Below are positions 42,301 through 57,300 of a stretch of DNA of 64,000 nt, one piece after another. This DNA comes from Acanthosoma haemorrhoidale. Taxonomy: Eukaryota; Arthropoda; Insecta; Hemiptera; Acanthosomatidae. The stretch covers positions 83,256,841 to 83,320,840 of the forward strand of contig OV884015.1 of assembly GCA_930367205.1 (NCBI GenBank). Direction: 5' to 3'. How positions within the stretch are numbered: position 1 is the first letter of the stretch; every line of letters begins with the position of its first letter. Below the pieces are notes generated by a model. The model was not told the DNA's origin. It saw only the letters and a program-made list of their open reading frames with translations, and made no database searches. Made by a program: the position numbers and the translations under genes.

Positions 42301-45300
42301 CAAAATCAGTTAACGTGTACATTGTTATTATGAATTTTTATCAATTTCAGCTGAAATCTCTCGAAGAGGAGTTGAAGGTAATTATAAATGGTTACATTCA
42401 GTTACTGCTTTATGAGAGTTTTCCGTAGTATATTTTTTTCTAATCGGCTTTAAATGTAGGTCCCGGCGGCTGTGATTAAGGAGATGGATACATATCTGCA
42501 TTTCATTGCACCAACGACCATGGTAAGTAGGAATTTGTATGTACACGTTGTATGTTGCAAATTCAAATTCAGTGTTTTTGTAACTATTTGCTATGAAAAA
42601 TGACTAACAGTTTCTTCCTATATTATGGAAATAAAATATTATTATGTTTGCAAAATATGAGTATGGCAACGTAATCGCTATTATGATAAATGAGTGAAAC
42701 GTTACTTTTTGTACAAGGGACATTATCACATTTAAATCTAACCAAAGTCTATCTGGGTAGCTCAAAAAAAAAGTTATTCTAAAGAATCTTTTAAATGCGG
42801 TAGGCTTCGGCTTCTTTCTAGAAAGTTTACAATGAAGATATTGTACAATAGTTATGTAAGTAACTCTGTTTTTATTTCTGCTACAGCATCCCTCACATAA
42901 AGAAGACAAATTGGACAGCCACTTACATTACATTGGACCGGATGGAAAAGTAAGAATAAAAATATTTTTTGTAGTTCAAAATCAGTTAACGTGTACATTG
43001 TTATTATGAATTTTTATCAATTTCAGCTGAAATCTCTCGAAGAGGAGTTGAAGGTAATTATAAATGGTTACATTCAGTTACTGCTTTATGAGAGTTTTCT
43101 GTAGTATATTTTTTTCTAATCGGCTTTAAATGTAGGTCCCGGCGGCTGTGATTAAGGAGATGGATACATATCTGCATTTCATTGCACCAACGACCATGGT
43201 AAGTAGGAATTTGTATGTACACGTTGTATGTTGCAAATTCAAATTCAGGGTTTTTGTAACTATTTGCTATGAAAAATGACTAACAGTTTCTTCCTATATT
43301 ATGGAAATAAAATATTATTATGTTTGCAAAATATGAGTATGGCAACGTAATCGCTATTATGATAAATGAGTGAAACGTTACTTTTTGTACAAGGGACATT
43401 ATCACATTTAAATCTAACTAAAGTCTATCTGGGTAGCTCAAAAAAAAAGTTATTCTAAAGAATCTTTTAAATGCGGTAGGCTTCGGCTTCTTTCTAGAAA
43501 GTTTACAATGAAGATATTGTACAATAGTTATGTAAGTAACTCTGTTTTTATTTCTGCTACAGCATCCCTCACATAAAGAAGACAAATTGGACAGCCACTT
43601 ACATTACATTGGACCGGATGGAAAAGTAAGAATAAAAATATTTTTTGTAGTTCAAAATCAGTTAACGTGTACATTGTTATTATGAATTTTTATCAATTTC
43701 AGCTGAAATCTCTCGAAGAGGAGTTGAAGGTAATTATAAATGGTTACATTCAGTTACTGCTTTATGAGAGTTTTCTGTAGTATATTTTTTTCTAATCGGC
43801 TTTAAATGTAGGTCCCGGCGGCTGTGATTAAGGAGATGGATACATATCTGCATTTCATTGCACCAACGACCATGGTAAGTAGGAATTTGTATGTACACGT
43901 TGTATGTTGCAAATTCAAATTCAGTGTTTTTGTAACTATTTGCTATGAAAAATGACTAACAGTTTCTTCCTATATTATGGAAATAAAATATTATTATGTT
44001 TGCAAAATATGAGTATGGCAACGTAATCGCTATTATGATAAATGAGTGAAACGTTACTTTTTGTACAAGGGACATTATCACATTTAAATCTAACTAAAGT
44101 CTATCTGGGTAGCTCAAAAAAAAAGTTATTCTAAAGAATCTTTTAAATGCGGTAGGCTTCGGCTTCTTTCTAGAAAGTTTACAATGAAGATATTGTACAA
44201 TAGTTATGTAAGTAACTCTGTTTTTATTTCTGCTACAGCATCCCTCACATAAAGAAGACAAATTGGACAGCCACTTACATTACATTGGACCGGATGGAAA
44301 AGTAAGAATAAAAATATTTTTTGTAGTTCAAAATCAGTTAACGTGTACATTGTTATTATGAATTTTTATCAATTTCAGCTGAAATCTCTCGAAGAGGAGT
44401 TGAAGGTAATTATAAATGGTTACATTCAGTTACTGCTTTATGAGAGTTTTCTGTAGTATATTTTTTTCTAATCGGCTTTAAATGTAGGTCCCGGCGGCTG
44501 TGATTAAGGAGATGGATACATATCTGCATTTCATTGCACCAACGACCATGGTAAGTAGGAATTTGTATGTACACGTTGTATGTTGCAAATTCAAATTCAG
44601 TGTTTTTGTAACTATTTGCTATGAAAAATGACTAACAGTTTCTTCCTATATTATGGAAATAAAATATTATTATGTTTGCAAAATATGAGTATGGCAACGT
44701 AATCGCTATTATGATAAATGAGTGAAACGTTACTTTTTGTACAAGGGACATTATCACATTTAAATCTAACTAAAGTCTATCTGGGTAGCTCAAAAAAAAA
44801 GTTATTCTAAAGAATCTTTTAAATGCGGTAGGCTTCGGCTTCTTTCTAGAAAGTTTACAATGAAGATATTGTACAATAGTTATGTAAGTAACTCTGTTTT
44901 TATTTCTGCTACAGCATCCCTCACATAAAGAAGACAAATTGGACAGCCACTTACATTACATTGGACCGGATGGAAAAGTAAGAATAAAAATATTTTTTGT
45001 AGTTCAAAATCAGTTAACGTGTACATTGTTATTATGAATTTTTATCAATTTCAGCTGAAATCTCTCGAAGAGGAGTTGAAGGTAATTATAAATGGTTACA
45101 TTCAGTTACTGCTTTATGAGAGTTTTCTGTAGTATATTTTTTTCTAATCGGCTTTAAATGTAGGTCCCGGCGGCTGTGATTAAGGAGATGGATACATATC
45201 TGCATTTCATTGCACCAACGACCATGGTAAGTAGGAATTTGTATGTACACGTTGTATGTTGCAAATTCAAATTCAGTGTTTTTGTAACTATTTGCTATGA

Positions 45301-48300
45301 AAAATGACTAACAGTTTCTTCCTATATTATGGAAATAAAATATTATTATGTTTGCAAAATATGAGTATGGCAATGTAATCGCTATTATGATAAATGAGTG
45401 AAACGTTACTTTTTGTACAAGGGACATTATCACATTTAAATCTAACTAAAGTCTATCTGGGTAGCTCAAAAAAAAAGTTATTCTAAAGAATCTTTTAAAT
45501 GCGGTAGGCTTCGGCTTCTTTCTAGAAAGTTTACAATGAAGATATTGTACAATAGTTATGTAAGTAACTCTGTTTTTATTTCTGCTACAGCATCCCTCAC
45601 ATAAAGAAGACAAATTGGACAGCCACTTACATTACATTGGACCGGATGGAAAAGTAAGAATAAAAATATTTTTTGTAGTTCAAAATCAGTTAACGTGTAC
45701 ATTGTTATTATGAATTTTTATCAATTTCAGCTGAAATCTCTCGAAGAGGAGTTGAAGGTAATTATAAATGGTTACATTCAGTTACTGCTTTATGAGAGTT
45801 TTCTGTAGTATATTTTTTTCTAATCGGCTTTAAATGTAGGTCCCGGCGGCTGTGATTAAGGAGATGGATACATATCTGCATTTCATTGCACCAACGACCA
45901 TGGTAAGTAGGAATTTGTATGTACACGTTGTATGTTGCAAATTCAAATTCAGTGTTTTTGTAACTATTTGCTATGAAAAATGACTAACAGTTTCTTCCTA
46001 TATTATGGAAATAAAATATTATTATGTTTGCAAAATATGAGTATGGCAACGTGATCGCTATTATGATAAATGAGTGAAAAGTTACTTTTTGTACGAGGGA
46101 CATTATCACATTTAAATCTAACTAAAGTCTATCTGGGTAGCTCAAAAAAAAAGTTATTCTAAAGAATCTTTTAAATGCGGTAGGCTTCGGCTTCTTTCTA
46201 GAAAGTTTACAATGAAGATATTGTACAATAGTTATGTAAGTAACTCTGTTTTTATTTCTGCTACAGCATCCCTCACATAAAGAAGACAAATTGGACAGCC
46301 ACTTACATTACATTGGACCGGATGGAAAAGTAAGAATAAAAATATTTTTTGTAGTTCAAAATCAGTTAACGTGTACATTGTTATTATGAATTTTTATCAA
46401 TTTCAGCTGAAATCTCTCGAAGAGGAGTTGAAGGTAATTATAAATGGTTACATTCAGTTACTGCTTTATGAGAGTTTTCTGTAGTATATTTTTTTCTAAT
46501 CGGCTTTAAATGTAGGTCCCGGCGGCTGTGATTAAGGAGATGGATACATATCTGCATTTCATTGCACCAACGACCATGGTAAGTAGGAATTTGTATGTAC
46601 ACGTTGTATGTTGCAAATTCAAATTCAGTGTTTTTGTAACTATTTGCTATGAAAAATGACTAACAGTTTCTTCCTATATTATGGAAATAAAATATTATTA
46701 TGTTTGCAAAATATGAGTATGGCAACGTAATCGCTATTATGATAAATGAGTGAAACGTTACTTTTTGTACAAGGGACATTATCACATTTAAATCTAACCA
46801 AAGTCTATCTGGGTAGCTCAGAAAAAAAGTTATTCTAAAGAATCTTTTAAATGCGGTAGGCTTCGGCTTCTTTCTAGAAAGTTTACAATGAAGATATTGT
46901 ACAATAGTTATGTAAGTAACTCTGTTTTTATTTCTGCTACAGCATCCCTCACATAAAGAAGACAAATTGGACAGCCACTTACATTACATTGGACCGGATG
47001 GAAAAGTAAGAATAAAAATATTTTTTGTAGTTCAAAATCAGTTAACGTGTACATTGTTATTATGAATTTTTATCAATTTCAGCTGAAATCTCTCGAAGAG
47101 GAGTTGAAGGTAATTATAAATGGTTACATTCAGTTACTGATTTATGAGAGTTTTCTGTAGTATATTTTTTTCTAATCGGCTTTAAATGTAGGTCCCGGCG
47201 GCTGTGATTAAGGAGATGGATACATATCTGCATTTCATTGCACCAACGACCATGGTAAGTAGGAATTTGTATGTACACGTTGTATGTTGCAAATTCAAAT
47301 TCAGTGTTTTTGTAACTATTTGCTATGAAAAATGACTAACAGTTTCTTCCTATATTATGGAAATAAAATATTATTATGTTTGCAAAATATGAGTATGGCA
47401 ACGTAATCGCTATTATGATAAATGAGTGAAACGTTACTTTTTGTACAAGGGACATTATCACATTTAAATCTAACTAAAGTCTATCTGGGTAGCTCAAAAA
47501 AAAAGTTATTCTAAAGAATCTTTTAAATGCGGTAGGCTTCGGCTTCTTTCTAGAAAGTTTACAATGAAGATATTGTACAATAGTTATGTAAGTAACTCTG
47601 TTTTTATTTCTGCTACAGCATCCCTCACATAAAGAAGACAAATTGGACAGCCACTTACATTACATTGGACCGGATGGAAAAGTAAGAATAAAAATATTTT
47701 TTGTAGTTCAAAATCAGTTAACGTGTACATTGTTATTATGAATTTTTATCAATTTCAGCTGAAATCTCTCGAAGAGGAGTTGAAGGTAATTATAAATGGT
47801 TACATTCAGTTACTGCTTTATGAGAGTTTTCCGTAGTATATTTTTTTCTAATCGGCTTTAAATGTAGGTCCCGGCGGCTGTGATTAAGGAGATGGATACA
47901 TATCTGCATTTCATTGCACCAACGACCATGGTAAGTAGGAATTTGTATGTACACGTTGTATGTTGCAAATTCAAATTCAGTGTTTTTGTAACTATTTGCT
48001 ATGAAAAATGACTAACAGTTTCTTCCTATATTATGGAAATAAAATATTATTATGTTTGCAAAATATGAGTATGGCAACGTAATCGCTATTATGATAAATG
48101 AGTGAAACGTTACTTTTTGTACAAGGGACATTATCACATTTAAATCTAACCAAAGTCTATCTGGGTAGCTCAAAAAAAAAGTTATTCTAAAGAATCTTTT
48201 AAATGCGGTAGGCTTCGGCTTCTTTCTAGAAAGTTTACAATGAAGATATTGTACAATAGTTATGTAAGTAACTCTGTTTTTATTTCTGCTACAGCATCCC

Positions 48301-51300
48301 TCACATAAAGAAGACAAATTGGACAGCCACTTACATTACATTGGACCGGATGGAAAAGTAAGAATAAAAATATTTTTTGTAGTTCAAAATCAGTTAACGT
48401 GTACATTGTTATTATGAATTTTTATCAATTTCAGCTGAAATCTCTCGAAGAGGAGTTGAAGGTAATTATAAATGGTTACATTCAGTTACTGCTTTATGAG
48501 AGTTTTCTGTAGTATATTTTTTTCTAATCGGCTTTAAATGTAGGTCCCGGCGGCTGTGATTAAGGAGATGGATACATATCTGCATTTCATTGCACCAACG
48601 ACCATGGTAAGTAGGAATTTGTATGTACACGTTGTATGTTGCAAATTCAAATTCAGTGTTTTTGTAACTATTTGCTATGAAAAATGACTAACAGTTTCTT
48701 CCTATATTATGGAAATAAAATATTATTATGTTTGCAAAATATGAGTATGGCAACGTGATCGCTATTATGATAAATGAGTGAAAAGTTACTTTTTGTACGA
48801 GGGACATTATCACATTTAAATCTAACTAAAGTCTATCTGGGTAGCTCAAAAAAAAAGTTATTCTAAAGAATCTTTTAAATGCGGTAGGCTTCGGCTTCTT
48901 TCTAGAAAGTTTACAATGAAGATATTGTACAATAGTTATGTAAGTAACTCTGTTTTTATTTCTGCTACAGCATCCCTCACATAAAGAAGACAAATTGGAC
49001 AGCCACTTACATTACATTGGACCGGATGGAAAAGTAAGAATAAAAATATTTTTTGTAGTTCAAAATCAGTTAACGTGTACATTGTTATTATGAATTTTTA
49101 TCAATTTCAGCTGAAATCTCTCGAAGAGGAGTTGAAGGTAATTATAAATGGTTACATTCAGTTACTGCTTTATGAGAGTTTTCTGTAGTATATTTTTTTC
49201 TAATCGGCTTTAAATGTAGGTCCCGGCGGCTGTGATTAAGGAGATGGATACATATCTGCATTTCATTGCACCAACGACCATGGTAAGTAGGAATTTGTAT
49301 GTACACGTTGTATGTTGCAAATTCAAATTCAGTGTTTTTGTAACTATTTGCTATGAAAAATGACTAACAGTTTCTTCCTATATTATGGAAATAAAATATT
49401 ATTATGTTTGCAAAATATGAGTATGGCAACGTAATCGCTATTATGATAAATGAGTGAAACGTTACTTTTTGTACAAGGGACATTATCACATTTAAATCTA
49501 ACTAAAGTCTATCTGGGTAGCTCAAAAAAAAAGTTATTCTAAAGAATCTTTTAAATGCGGTAGGCTTCGGCTTCTTTCTAGAAAGTTTACAATGAAGATA
49601 TTGTACAATAGTTATGTAAGTAACTCTGTTTTTATTTCTGCTACAGCATCCCTCACATAAAGAAGACAAATTGGACAGCCACTTACATTACATTGGACCG
49701 GATGGAAAAGTAAGAATAAAAATATTTTTTGTAGTTCAAAATCAGTTAACGTGTACATTGTTATTATGAATTTTTATCAATTTCAGCTGAAATCTCTCGA
49801 AGAGGAGTTGAAGGTAATTATAAATGGTTACATTCAGTTACTGCTTTATGAGAGTTTTCTGTAGTATATTTTTTTCTAATCGGCTTTAAATGTAGGTCCC
49901 GGCGGCTGTGATTAAGGAGATGGATACATATCTGCATTTCATTGCACCAACGACCATGGTAAGTAGGAATTTGTATGTACACGTTGTATGTTGCAAATTC
50001 AAATTCAGTGTTTTTGTAACTATTTGCTATGAAAAATTACTAACAGTTTCTTCCTATATTATGGAAATAAAATATTATTATGTTTGCAAAATATGAGTAT
50101 GGCAACGTAATCGCTATTATGATAAATGAGTGAAAAGTTACTTTTTGTACAAGGGACATTATCACATTTAAATCTAACTAAAGTCTATCTGGGTAGCTCA
50201 AAAAAAAAGTTATTCTAAAGAATCTTTTAAATGCGGTAGGCTTCGGCTTCTTTCTAGAAAGTTTACAATGAAGATATTGTACAATAGTTATGTAAGTAAC
50301 TCTGTTTTTATTTCTGCTACAGCATCCCTCACATAAAGAAGACAAATTGGACAGCCACTTACATTACATTGGACCGGATGGAAAAGTAAGAATAAAAATA
50401 TTTTTTGTAGTTCAAAATCAGTTAACGTGTACATTGTTATTATGAATTTTTATCAATTTGAGCTGAAATCTCTCGAAGAGGAGTTGAAGGTAATTATAAA
50501 TGGTTACATTCAGTTACTGCTTTATGAGAGTTTTCTGTAGTATATTTTTTTCTAATCGGCTTTAAATGTAGGTCCCGGCGGCTGTGATTAAGGAGATGGA
50601 TACATATCTGCATTTCATTGCACCAACGACCATGGTAAGTAGGAATTTGTATGTACACGTTGTATGTTGCAAATTCAAATTCAGTGTTTTTGTAACTATT
50701 TGCTATGAAAAATGACTAACAGTTTCTTCCTATATTATGGAAATAAAATATTATTATGTTTGCAAAATATGAGTATGGCAACGTAATCGCTATTATGATA
50801 AATGAGTGAAAAGTTACTTTTTGTACAAGGGACATTATCACATTTAAATCTAACTAAAGTCTATCTGGGTAGCTCAAAAAAAAAGTTATTCTAAAGAATC
50901 TTTTAAATGCGGTAGGCTTCGGCTTCTTTCTAGAAAGTTTACAATGAAGTATTGTACAATAGTTATGTAAGTAACTCTGTTTTTATTTCTGCTACAGCAT
51001 CCCTCACATAAAGAAGACAAATTGGACAGCCACTTACATTACATTGGACCGGATGGAAAAGTAAGAATAAAAATATTTTTTGTAGTTCAAAATCAGTTAA
51101 CGTGTACATTGTTATTATGAATTTTTATCAATTTCAGCTGAAATCTCTCGAAGAGGAGTTGAAGTTAATTATAAATGGTTACATTCAGTTACTGCTTTAT
51201 GAGAGTTTTCAGTAGTATATTTTTTTCTAATCGGCTTTAAATGTAGGTCCCGGCGGCTGTGATTAAGGAGATGGATACATATCTGCATTTCATTGCACCA

Positions 51301-54300
51301 ACGACCATGGTAAGTAGGAATTTGTATGTACACGTTGTATGTTGCAAATTCAAATTCAGTGTTTTTGTAACTATTTGCTATGAAAAATGACTAACAGTTT
51401 CTTCCTATATTATGGAAATAAAATATTATTATGTTTGCAAAATATGAGTATGGCAACGTAATCGCTATTATGATAAATGAGTGAAAAGTTACTTTTTGTA
51501 CAAGGGACATTATCACATTTAAATCTAACTAAAGTCTATCTGGGTAGCTCAAAAAAAAAGTTATTCTAAAGAATCTTTTAAATGCGGTAGGCTTCGGCTT
51601 CTTTCTAGAAAGTTTACAATGAAGTATTGTACAATAGTTATGTAAGTAACTCTGTTTTTATTTCTGCTACAGCATCCCTCACATAAAGAAGACAAATTGG
51701 ACAGCCACTTACATTACATTGGACCGGATGGAAAAGTAAGAATAAAAATATTTTTTGTAGTTCAAAATCAGTTAACGTGTACATTGTTATTATGAATTTT
51801 TATCAATTTCAGCTGAAATCTCTCGAAGAGGAGTTGAAGTTAATTATAAATGGTTACATTCAGTTACTGCTTTATGAGAGTTTTCTGTAGTATATTTTTT
51901 TCTAATCGGCTTTAAATGTAGGTCCCGGCGGCTGTGATTAAGGAGATGGATACATATCTGCATTTCATTGCACCAACGACCATGGTAAGTAGGAATTTGT
52001 ATGTACACGTTGTATGTTGCAAATTCAAATTCAGTGTTTTTGTAACTATTTGCTATGAAAAATGACTAACAGTTTCTTCCTATATTATGGAAATAAAATA
52101 TTATTATGTTTGCAAAATATGAGTATGGCAACGTAATCGCTATTATGATAAATGAGTGAAACGTTACTTTTTGTACAAGGGACATTATCACATTTAAATC
52201 TAACTAAAGTCTATCTGGGTAGCTCAAAAAAAAAGTTATTCTAAAGAATCTTTTAAATGCGGTAGGCTTCGGCTTCTTTCTAGAAAGTTTACAATGAAGA
52301 TATTGTACAATAGTTATGTAAGTAACTCTGTTTTTATTTCTGCTACAGCATCCCTCACATAAAGAAGACAAATTGGACAGCCACTTACATTACATTGGAC
52401 CGGATGGAAAAGTAAGAATAAAAATATTTTTTGTAGTTCAAAATCAGTTAACGTGTACATTGTTATTATGAATTTTTATCAATTTCAGCTGAAATCTCTC
52501 GAAGAGGAGTTGAAGGTAATTATAAATGGTTACATTCAGTTACTGCTTTATGAGAGTTTTCTGTAGTATATTTTTTTCTAATCGGCTTTAAATGTAGGTC
52601 CCGGCGGCTGTGATTAAGGAGATGGATACATATCTGCATTTCATTGCACCAACGACCATGGTAAGTAGGAATTTGTATGTACACGTTGTATGTTGCAAAT
52701 TCAAATTCAGTGTTTTTGTAACTATTTGCTATGAAAAATGACTAACAGTTTCTTCCTATATTATGGAAATAAAATATTATTATGTTTGCAAAATATGAGT
52801 ATGGCAACGTAATCGCTATTATGATAAATGAGTGAAACGTTACTTTTTGTACAAGGGACATTATCACATTTAAATCTAACTAAAGTCTATCTGGGTAGCT
52901 CAAAAAAAAAGTTATTCTAAAGAATCTTTTAAATGCGGTAGGCTTCGGCTTCTTTCTAGAAAGTTTACAATGAAGATATTGTACAATAGTTATGTAAGTA
53001 ACTCTGTTTTTATTTCTGCTACAGCATCCCTCACATAAAGAAGACAAATTGGACAGCCACTTACATTACATTGGACCGGATGGAAAAGTAAGAATAAAAA
53101 TATTTTTTGTAGTTCAAAATCAGTTAACGTGTACATTGTTATTATGAATTTTTATCAATTTCAGCTGAAATCTCTCGAAGAGGAGTTGAAGGTAATTATA
53201 AATGGTTACATTCAGTTACTGCTTTATGAGAGTTTTCTGTAGTATATTTTTTTCTAATCGGCTTTAAATGTAGGTCCCGGCGGCTGTGATTAAGGAGATG
53301 GATACATATCTGCATTTCATTGCACCAACGACCATGGTAAGTAGGAATTTGTATGTACACGTTGTATGTTGCAAATTCAAATTCAGTGTTTTTGTAACTA
53401 TTTGCTATGAAAAATGACTAACAGTTTCTTCCTATATTATGGAAATAAAATATTATTATGTTTGCAAAATATGAGTATGGCAACGTGATCGCTATTATGA
53501 TAAATGAGTGAAAAGTTACTTTTTGTACGAGGGACATTATCACATTTAAATCTAACTAAAGTCTATCTGGGTAGCTCAAAAAAAAAGTTATTCTAAAGAA
53601 TCTTTTAAATGCGGTAGGCTTCGGCTTCTTTCTAGAAAGTTTACAATGAAGATATTGTACAATAGTTATGTAAGTAACTCTGTTTTTATTTCTGCTACAG
53701 CATCCCTCACATAAAGAAGACAAATTGGACAGCCACTTACATTACATTGGACCGGATGGAAAAGTAAGAATAAAAATATTTTTTGTAGTTCAAAATCAGT
53801 TAACGTGTACATTGTTATTATGAATTTTTATCAATTTCAGCTGAAATCTCTCGAAGAGGAGTTGAAGGTAATTATAAATGGTTACATTCAGTTACTGCTT
53901 TATGAGAGTTTTCTGTAGTATATTTTTTTCTAATCGGCTTTAAATGTAGGTCCCGGCGGCTGTGATTAAGGAGATGGATACATATCTGCATTTCATTGCA
54001 CCAACGACCATGGTAAGTAGGAATTTGTATGTACACGTTGTATGTTGCAAATTCAAATTCAGTGTTTTTGTAACTATTTGCTATGAAAAATGACTAACAG
54101 TTTCTTCCTATATTATGGAAATAAAATATTATTATGTTTGCAAAATATGAGTATGGCAACGTAATCGCTATTATGATAAATGAGTGAAACGTTACTTTTT
54201 GTACAAGGGACATTATCACATTTAAATCTAACCAAAGTCTATCTGGGTAGCTCAGAAAAAAAGTTATTCTAAAGAATCTTTTAAATGCGGTAGGCTTCGG

Positions 54301-57300
54301 CTTCTTTCTAGAAAGTTTACAATGAAGATATTGTACAATAGTTATGTAAGTAACTCTGTTTTTATTTCTGCTACAGCATCCCTCACATAAAGAAGACAAA
54401 TTGGACAGCCACTTACATTACATTGGACCGGATGGAAAAGTAAGAATAAAAATATTTTTTGTAGTTCAAAATCAGTTAACGTGTACATTGTTATTATGAA
54501 TTTTTATCAATTTCAGCTGAAATCTCTCGAAGAGGAGTTGAAGGTAATTATAAATGGTTACATTCAGTTACTGCTTTATGAGAGTTTTCTGTAGTATATT
54601 TTTTTCTAATCGGCTTTAAATGTAGGTCCCGGCGGCTGTGATTAAGGAGATGGATACATATCTGCATTTCATTGCACCAACGACCATGGTAAGTAGGAAT
54701 TTGTATGTACACGTTGTATGTTGCAAATTCAAATTCAGTGTTTTTGTAACTATTTGCTATGAAAAATGACTAACAGTTTCTTCCTATATTATGGAAATAA
54801 AATATTATTATGTTTGCAAAATATGAGTATGGCAACGTAATCGCTATTATGATAAATGAGTGAAACGTTACTTTTTGTACAAGGGACATTATCACATTTA
54901 AATCTAACTAAAGTCTATCTGGGTAGCTCAAAAAAAAAGTTATTCTAAAGAATCTTTTAAATGCGGTAGGCTTCGGCTTCTTTCTAGAAAGTTTACAATG
55001 AAGATATTGTACAATAGTTATGTAAGTAACTCTGTTTTTATTTCTGCTACAGCATCCCTCACATAAAGAAGACAAATTGGACAGCCACTTACATTACATT
55101 GGACCGGATGGAAAAGTAAGAATAAAAATATTTTTTGTAGTTCAAAATCAGTTAACGTGTACATTGTTATTATGAATTTTTATCAATTTCAGCTGAAATC
55201 TCTCGAAGAGGAGTTGAAGGTAATTATAAATGGTTACATTCAGTTACTGCTTTATGAGAGTTTTCCGTAGTATATTTTTTTCTAATCGGCTTTAAATGTA
55301 GGTCCCGGCGGCTGTGATTAAGGAGATGGATACATATCTGCATTTCATTGCACCAACGACCATGGTAAGTAGGAATTTGTATGTACACGTTGTATGTTGC
55401 AAATTCAAATTCAGTGTTTTTGTAACTATTTGCTATGAAAAATGACTAACAGTTTCTTCCTATATTATGGAAATAAAATATTATTATGTTTGCAAAATAT
55501 GAGTATGGCAACGTAATCGCTATTATGATAAATGAGTGAAACGTTACTTTTTGTACAAGGGACATTATCACATTTAAATCTAACCAAAGTCTATCTGGGT
55601 AGCTCAAAAAAAAAGTTATTCTAAAGAATCTTTTAAATGCGGTAGGCTTCGGCTTCTTTCTAGAAAGTTTACAATGAAGATATTGTACAATAGTTATGTA
55701 AGTAACTCTGTTTTTATTTCTGCTACAGCATCCCTCACATAAAGAAGACAAATTGGACAGCCACTTACATTACATTGGACCGGATGGAAAAGTAAGAATA
55801 AAAATATTTTTTGTAGTTCAAAATCAGTTAACGTGTACATTGTTATTATGAATTTTTATCAATTTCAGCTGAAATCTCTCGAAGAGGAGTTGAAGGTAAT
55901 TATAAATGGTTACATTCAGTTACTGCTTTATGAGAGTTTTCTGTAGTATATTTTTTTCTAATCGGCTTTAAATGTAGGTCCCGGCGGCTGTGATTAAGGA
56001 GATGGATACATATCTGCATTTCATTGCACCAACGACCATGGTAAGTAGGAATTTGTATGTACACGTTGTATGTTGCAAATTCAAATTCAGTGTTTTTGTA
56101 ACTATTTGCTATGAAAAATGACTAACAGTTTCTTCCTATATTATGGAAATAAAATATTATTATGTTTGCAAAATATGAGTATGGCAACGTGATCGCTATT
56201 ATGATAAATGAGTGAAAAGTTACTTTTTGTACGAGGGACATTATCACATTTAAATCTAACTAAAGTCTATCTGGGTAGCTCAAAAAAAAAGTTATTCTAA
56301 AGAATCTTTTAAATGCGGTAGGCTTCGGCTTCTTTCTAGAAAGTTTACAATGAAGATATTGTACAATAGTTATGTAAGTAACTCTGTTTTTATTTCTGCT
56401 ACAGCATCCCTCACATAAAGAAGACAAATTGGACAGCCACTTACATTACATTGGACCGGATGGAAAAGTAAGAATAAAAATATTTTTTGTAGTTCAAAAT
56501 CAGTTAACGTGTACATTGTTATTATGAATTTTTATCAATTTCAGCTGAAATCTCTCGAAGAGGAGTTGAAGGTAATTATAAATGGTTACATTCAGTTACT
56601 GCTTTATGAGAGTTTTCTGTAGTATATTTTTTTCTAATCGGCTTTAAATGTAGGTCCCGGCGGCTGTGATTAAGGAGATGGATACATATCTGCATTTCAT
56701 TGCACCAACGACCATGGTAAGTAGGAATTTGTATGTACACGTTGTATGTTGCAAATTCAAATTCAGTGTTTTTGTAACTATTTGCTATGAAAAATGACTA
56801 ACAGTTTCTTCCTATATTATGGAAATAAAATATTATTATGTTTGCAAAATATGAGTATGGCAACGTAATCGCTATTATGATAAATGAGTGAAACGTTACT
56901 TTTTGTACAAGGGACATTATCACATTTAAATCTAACTAAAGTCTATCTGGGTAGCTCAAAAAAAAAGTTATTCTAAAGAATCTTTTAAATGCGGTAGGCT
57001 TCGGCTTCTTTCTAGAAAGTTTACAATGAAGATATTGTACAATAGTTATGTAAGTAACTCTGTTTTTATTTCTGCTACAGCATCCCTCACATAAAGAAGA
57101 CAAATTGGACAGCCACTTACATTACATTGGACCGGATGGAAAAGTAAGAATAAAAATATTTTTTGTAGTTCAAAATCAGTTAACGTGTACATTGTTATTA
57201 TGAATTTTTATCAATTTCAGCTGAAATCTCTCGAAGAGGAGTTGAAGGTAATTATAAATGGTTACATTCAGTTACTGCTTTATGAGAGTTTTCTGTAGTA

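Larger units (their letters stand above)
46646..52051 (+). repeat. Units 70-77: first copy of an 8-unit duplicated block (5,406 bp)
   Basis: Marker order: TAACC plus CTCAGAAAA; TTTCCG; TAACC; GTGATCG plus TACGAG; consensus; AAATTACT plus a GAG acceptor; 1-bp deletion plus TT donor plus TTTCAG; 1-bp deletion plus TT donor. The same eight units follow at 57460 in the same order. Unit 70 alone has ACTGATTTAT, so it changed after the duplication or the other copy was corrected. Confidence 0.88.

Noticed and set aside
49908..50096. Plus-strand open frame of 62 codons (also at 60722-60910)
   Set aside because: It starts at a GTG inside exon C and reads through the GTAAGT donor into the intron. It is open only because TGA became TTA in units 75 and 91. 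Exon C with its strong donor explains it better.
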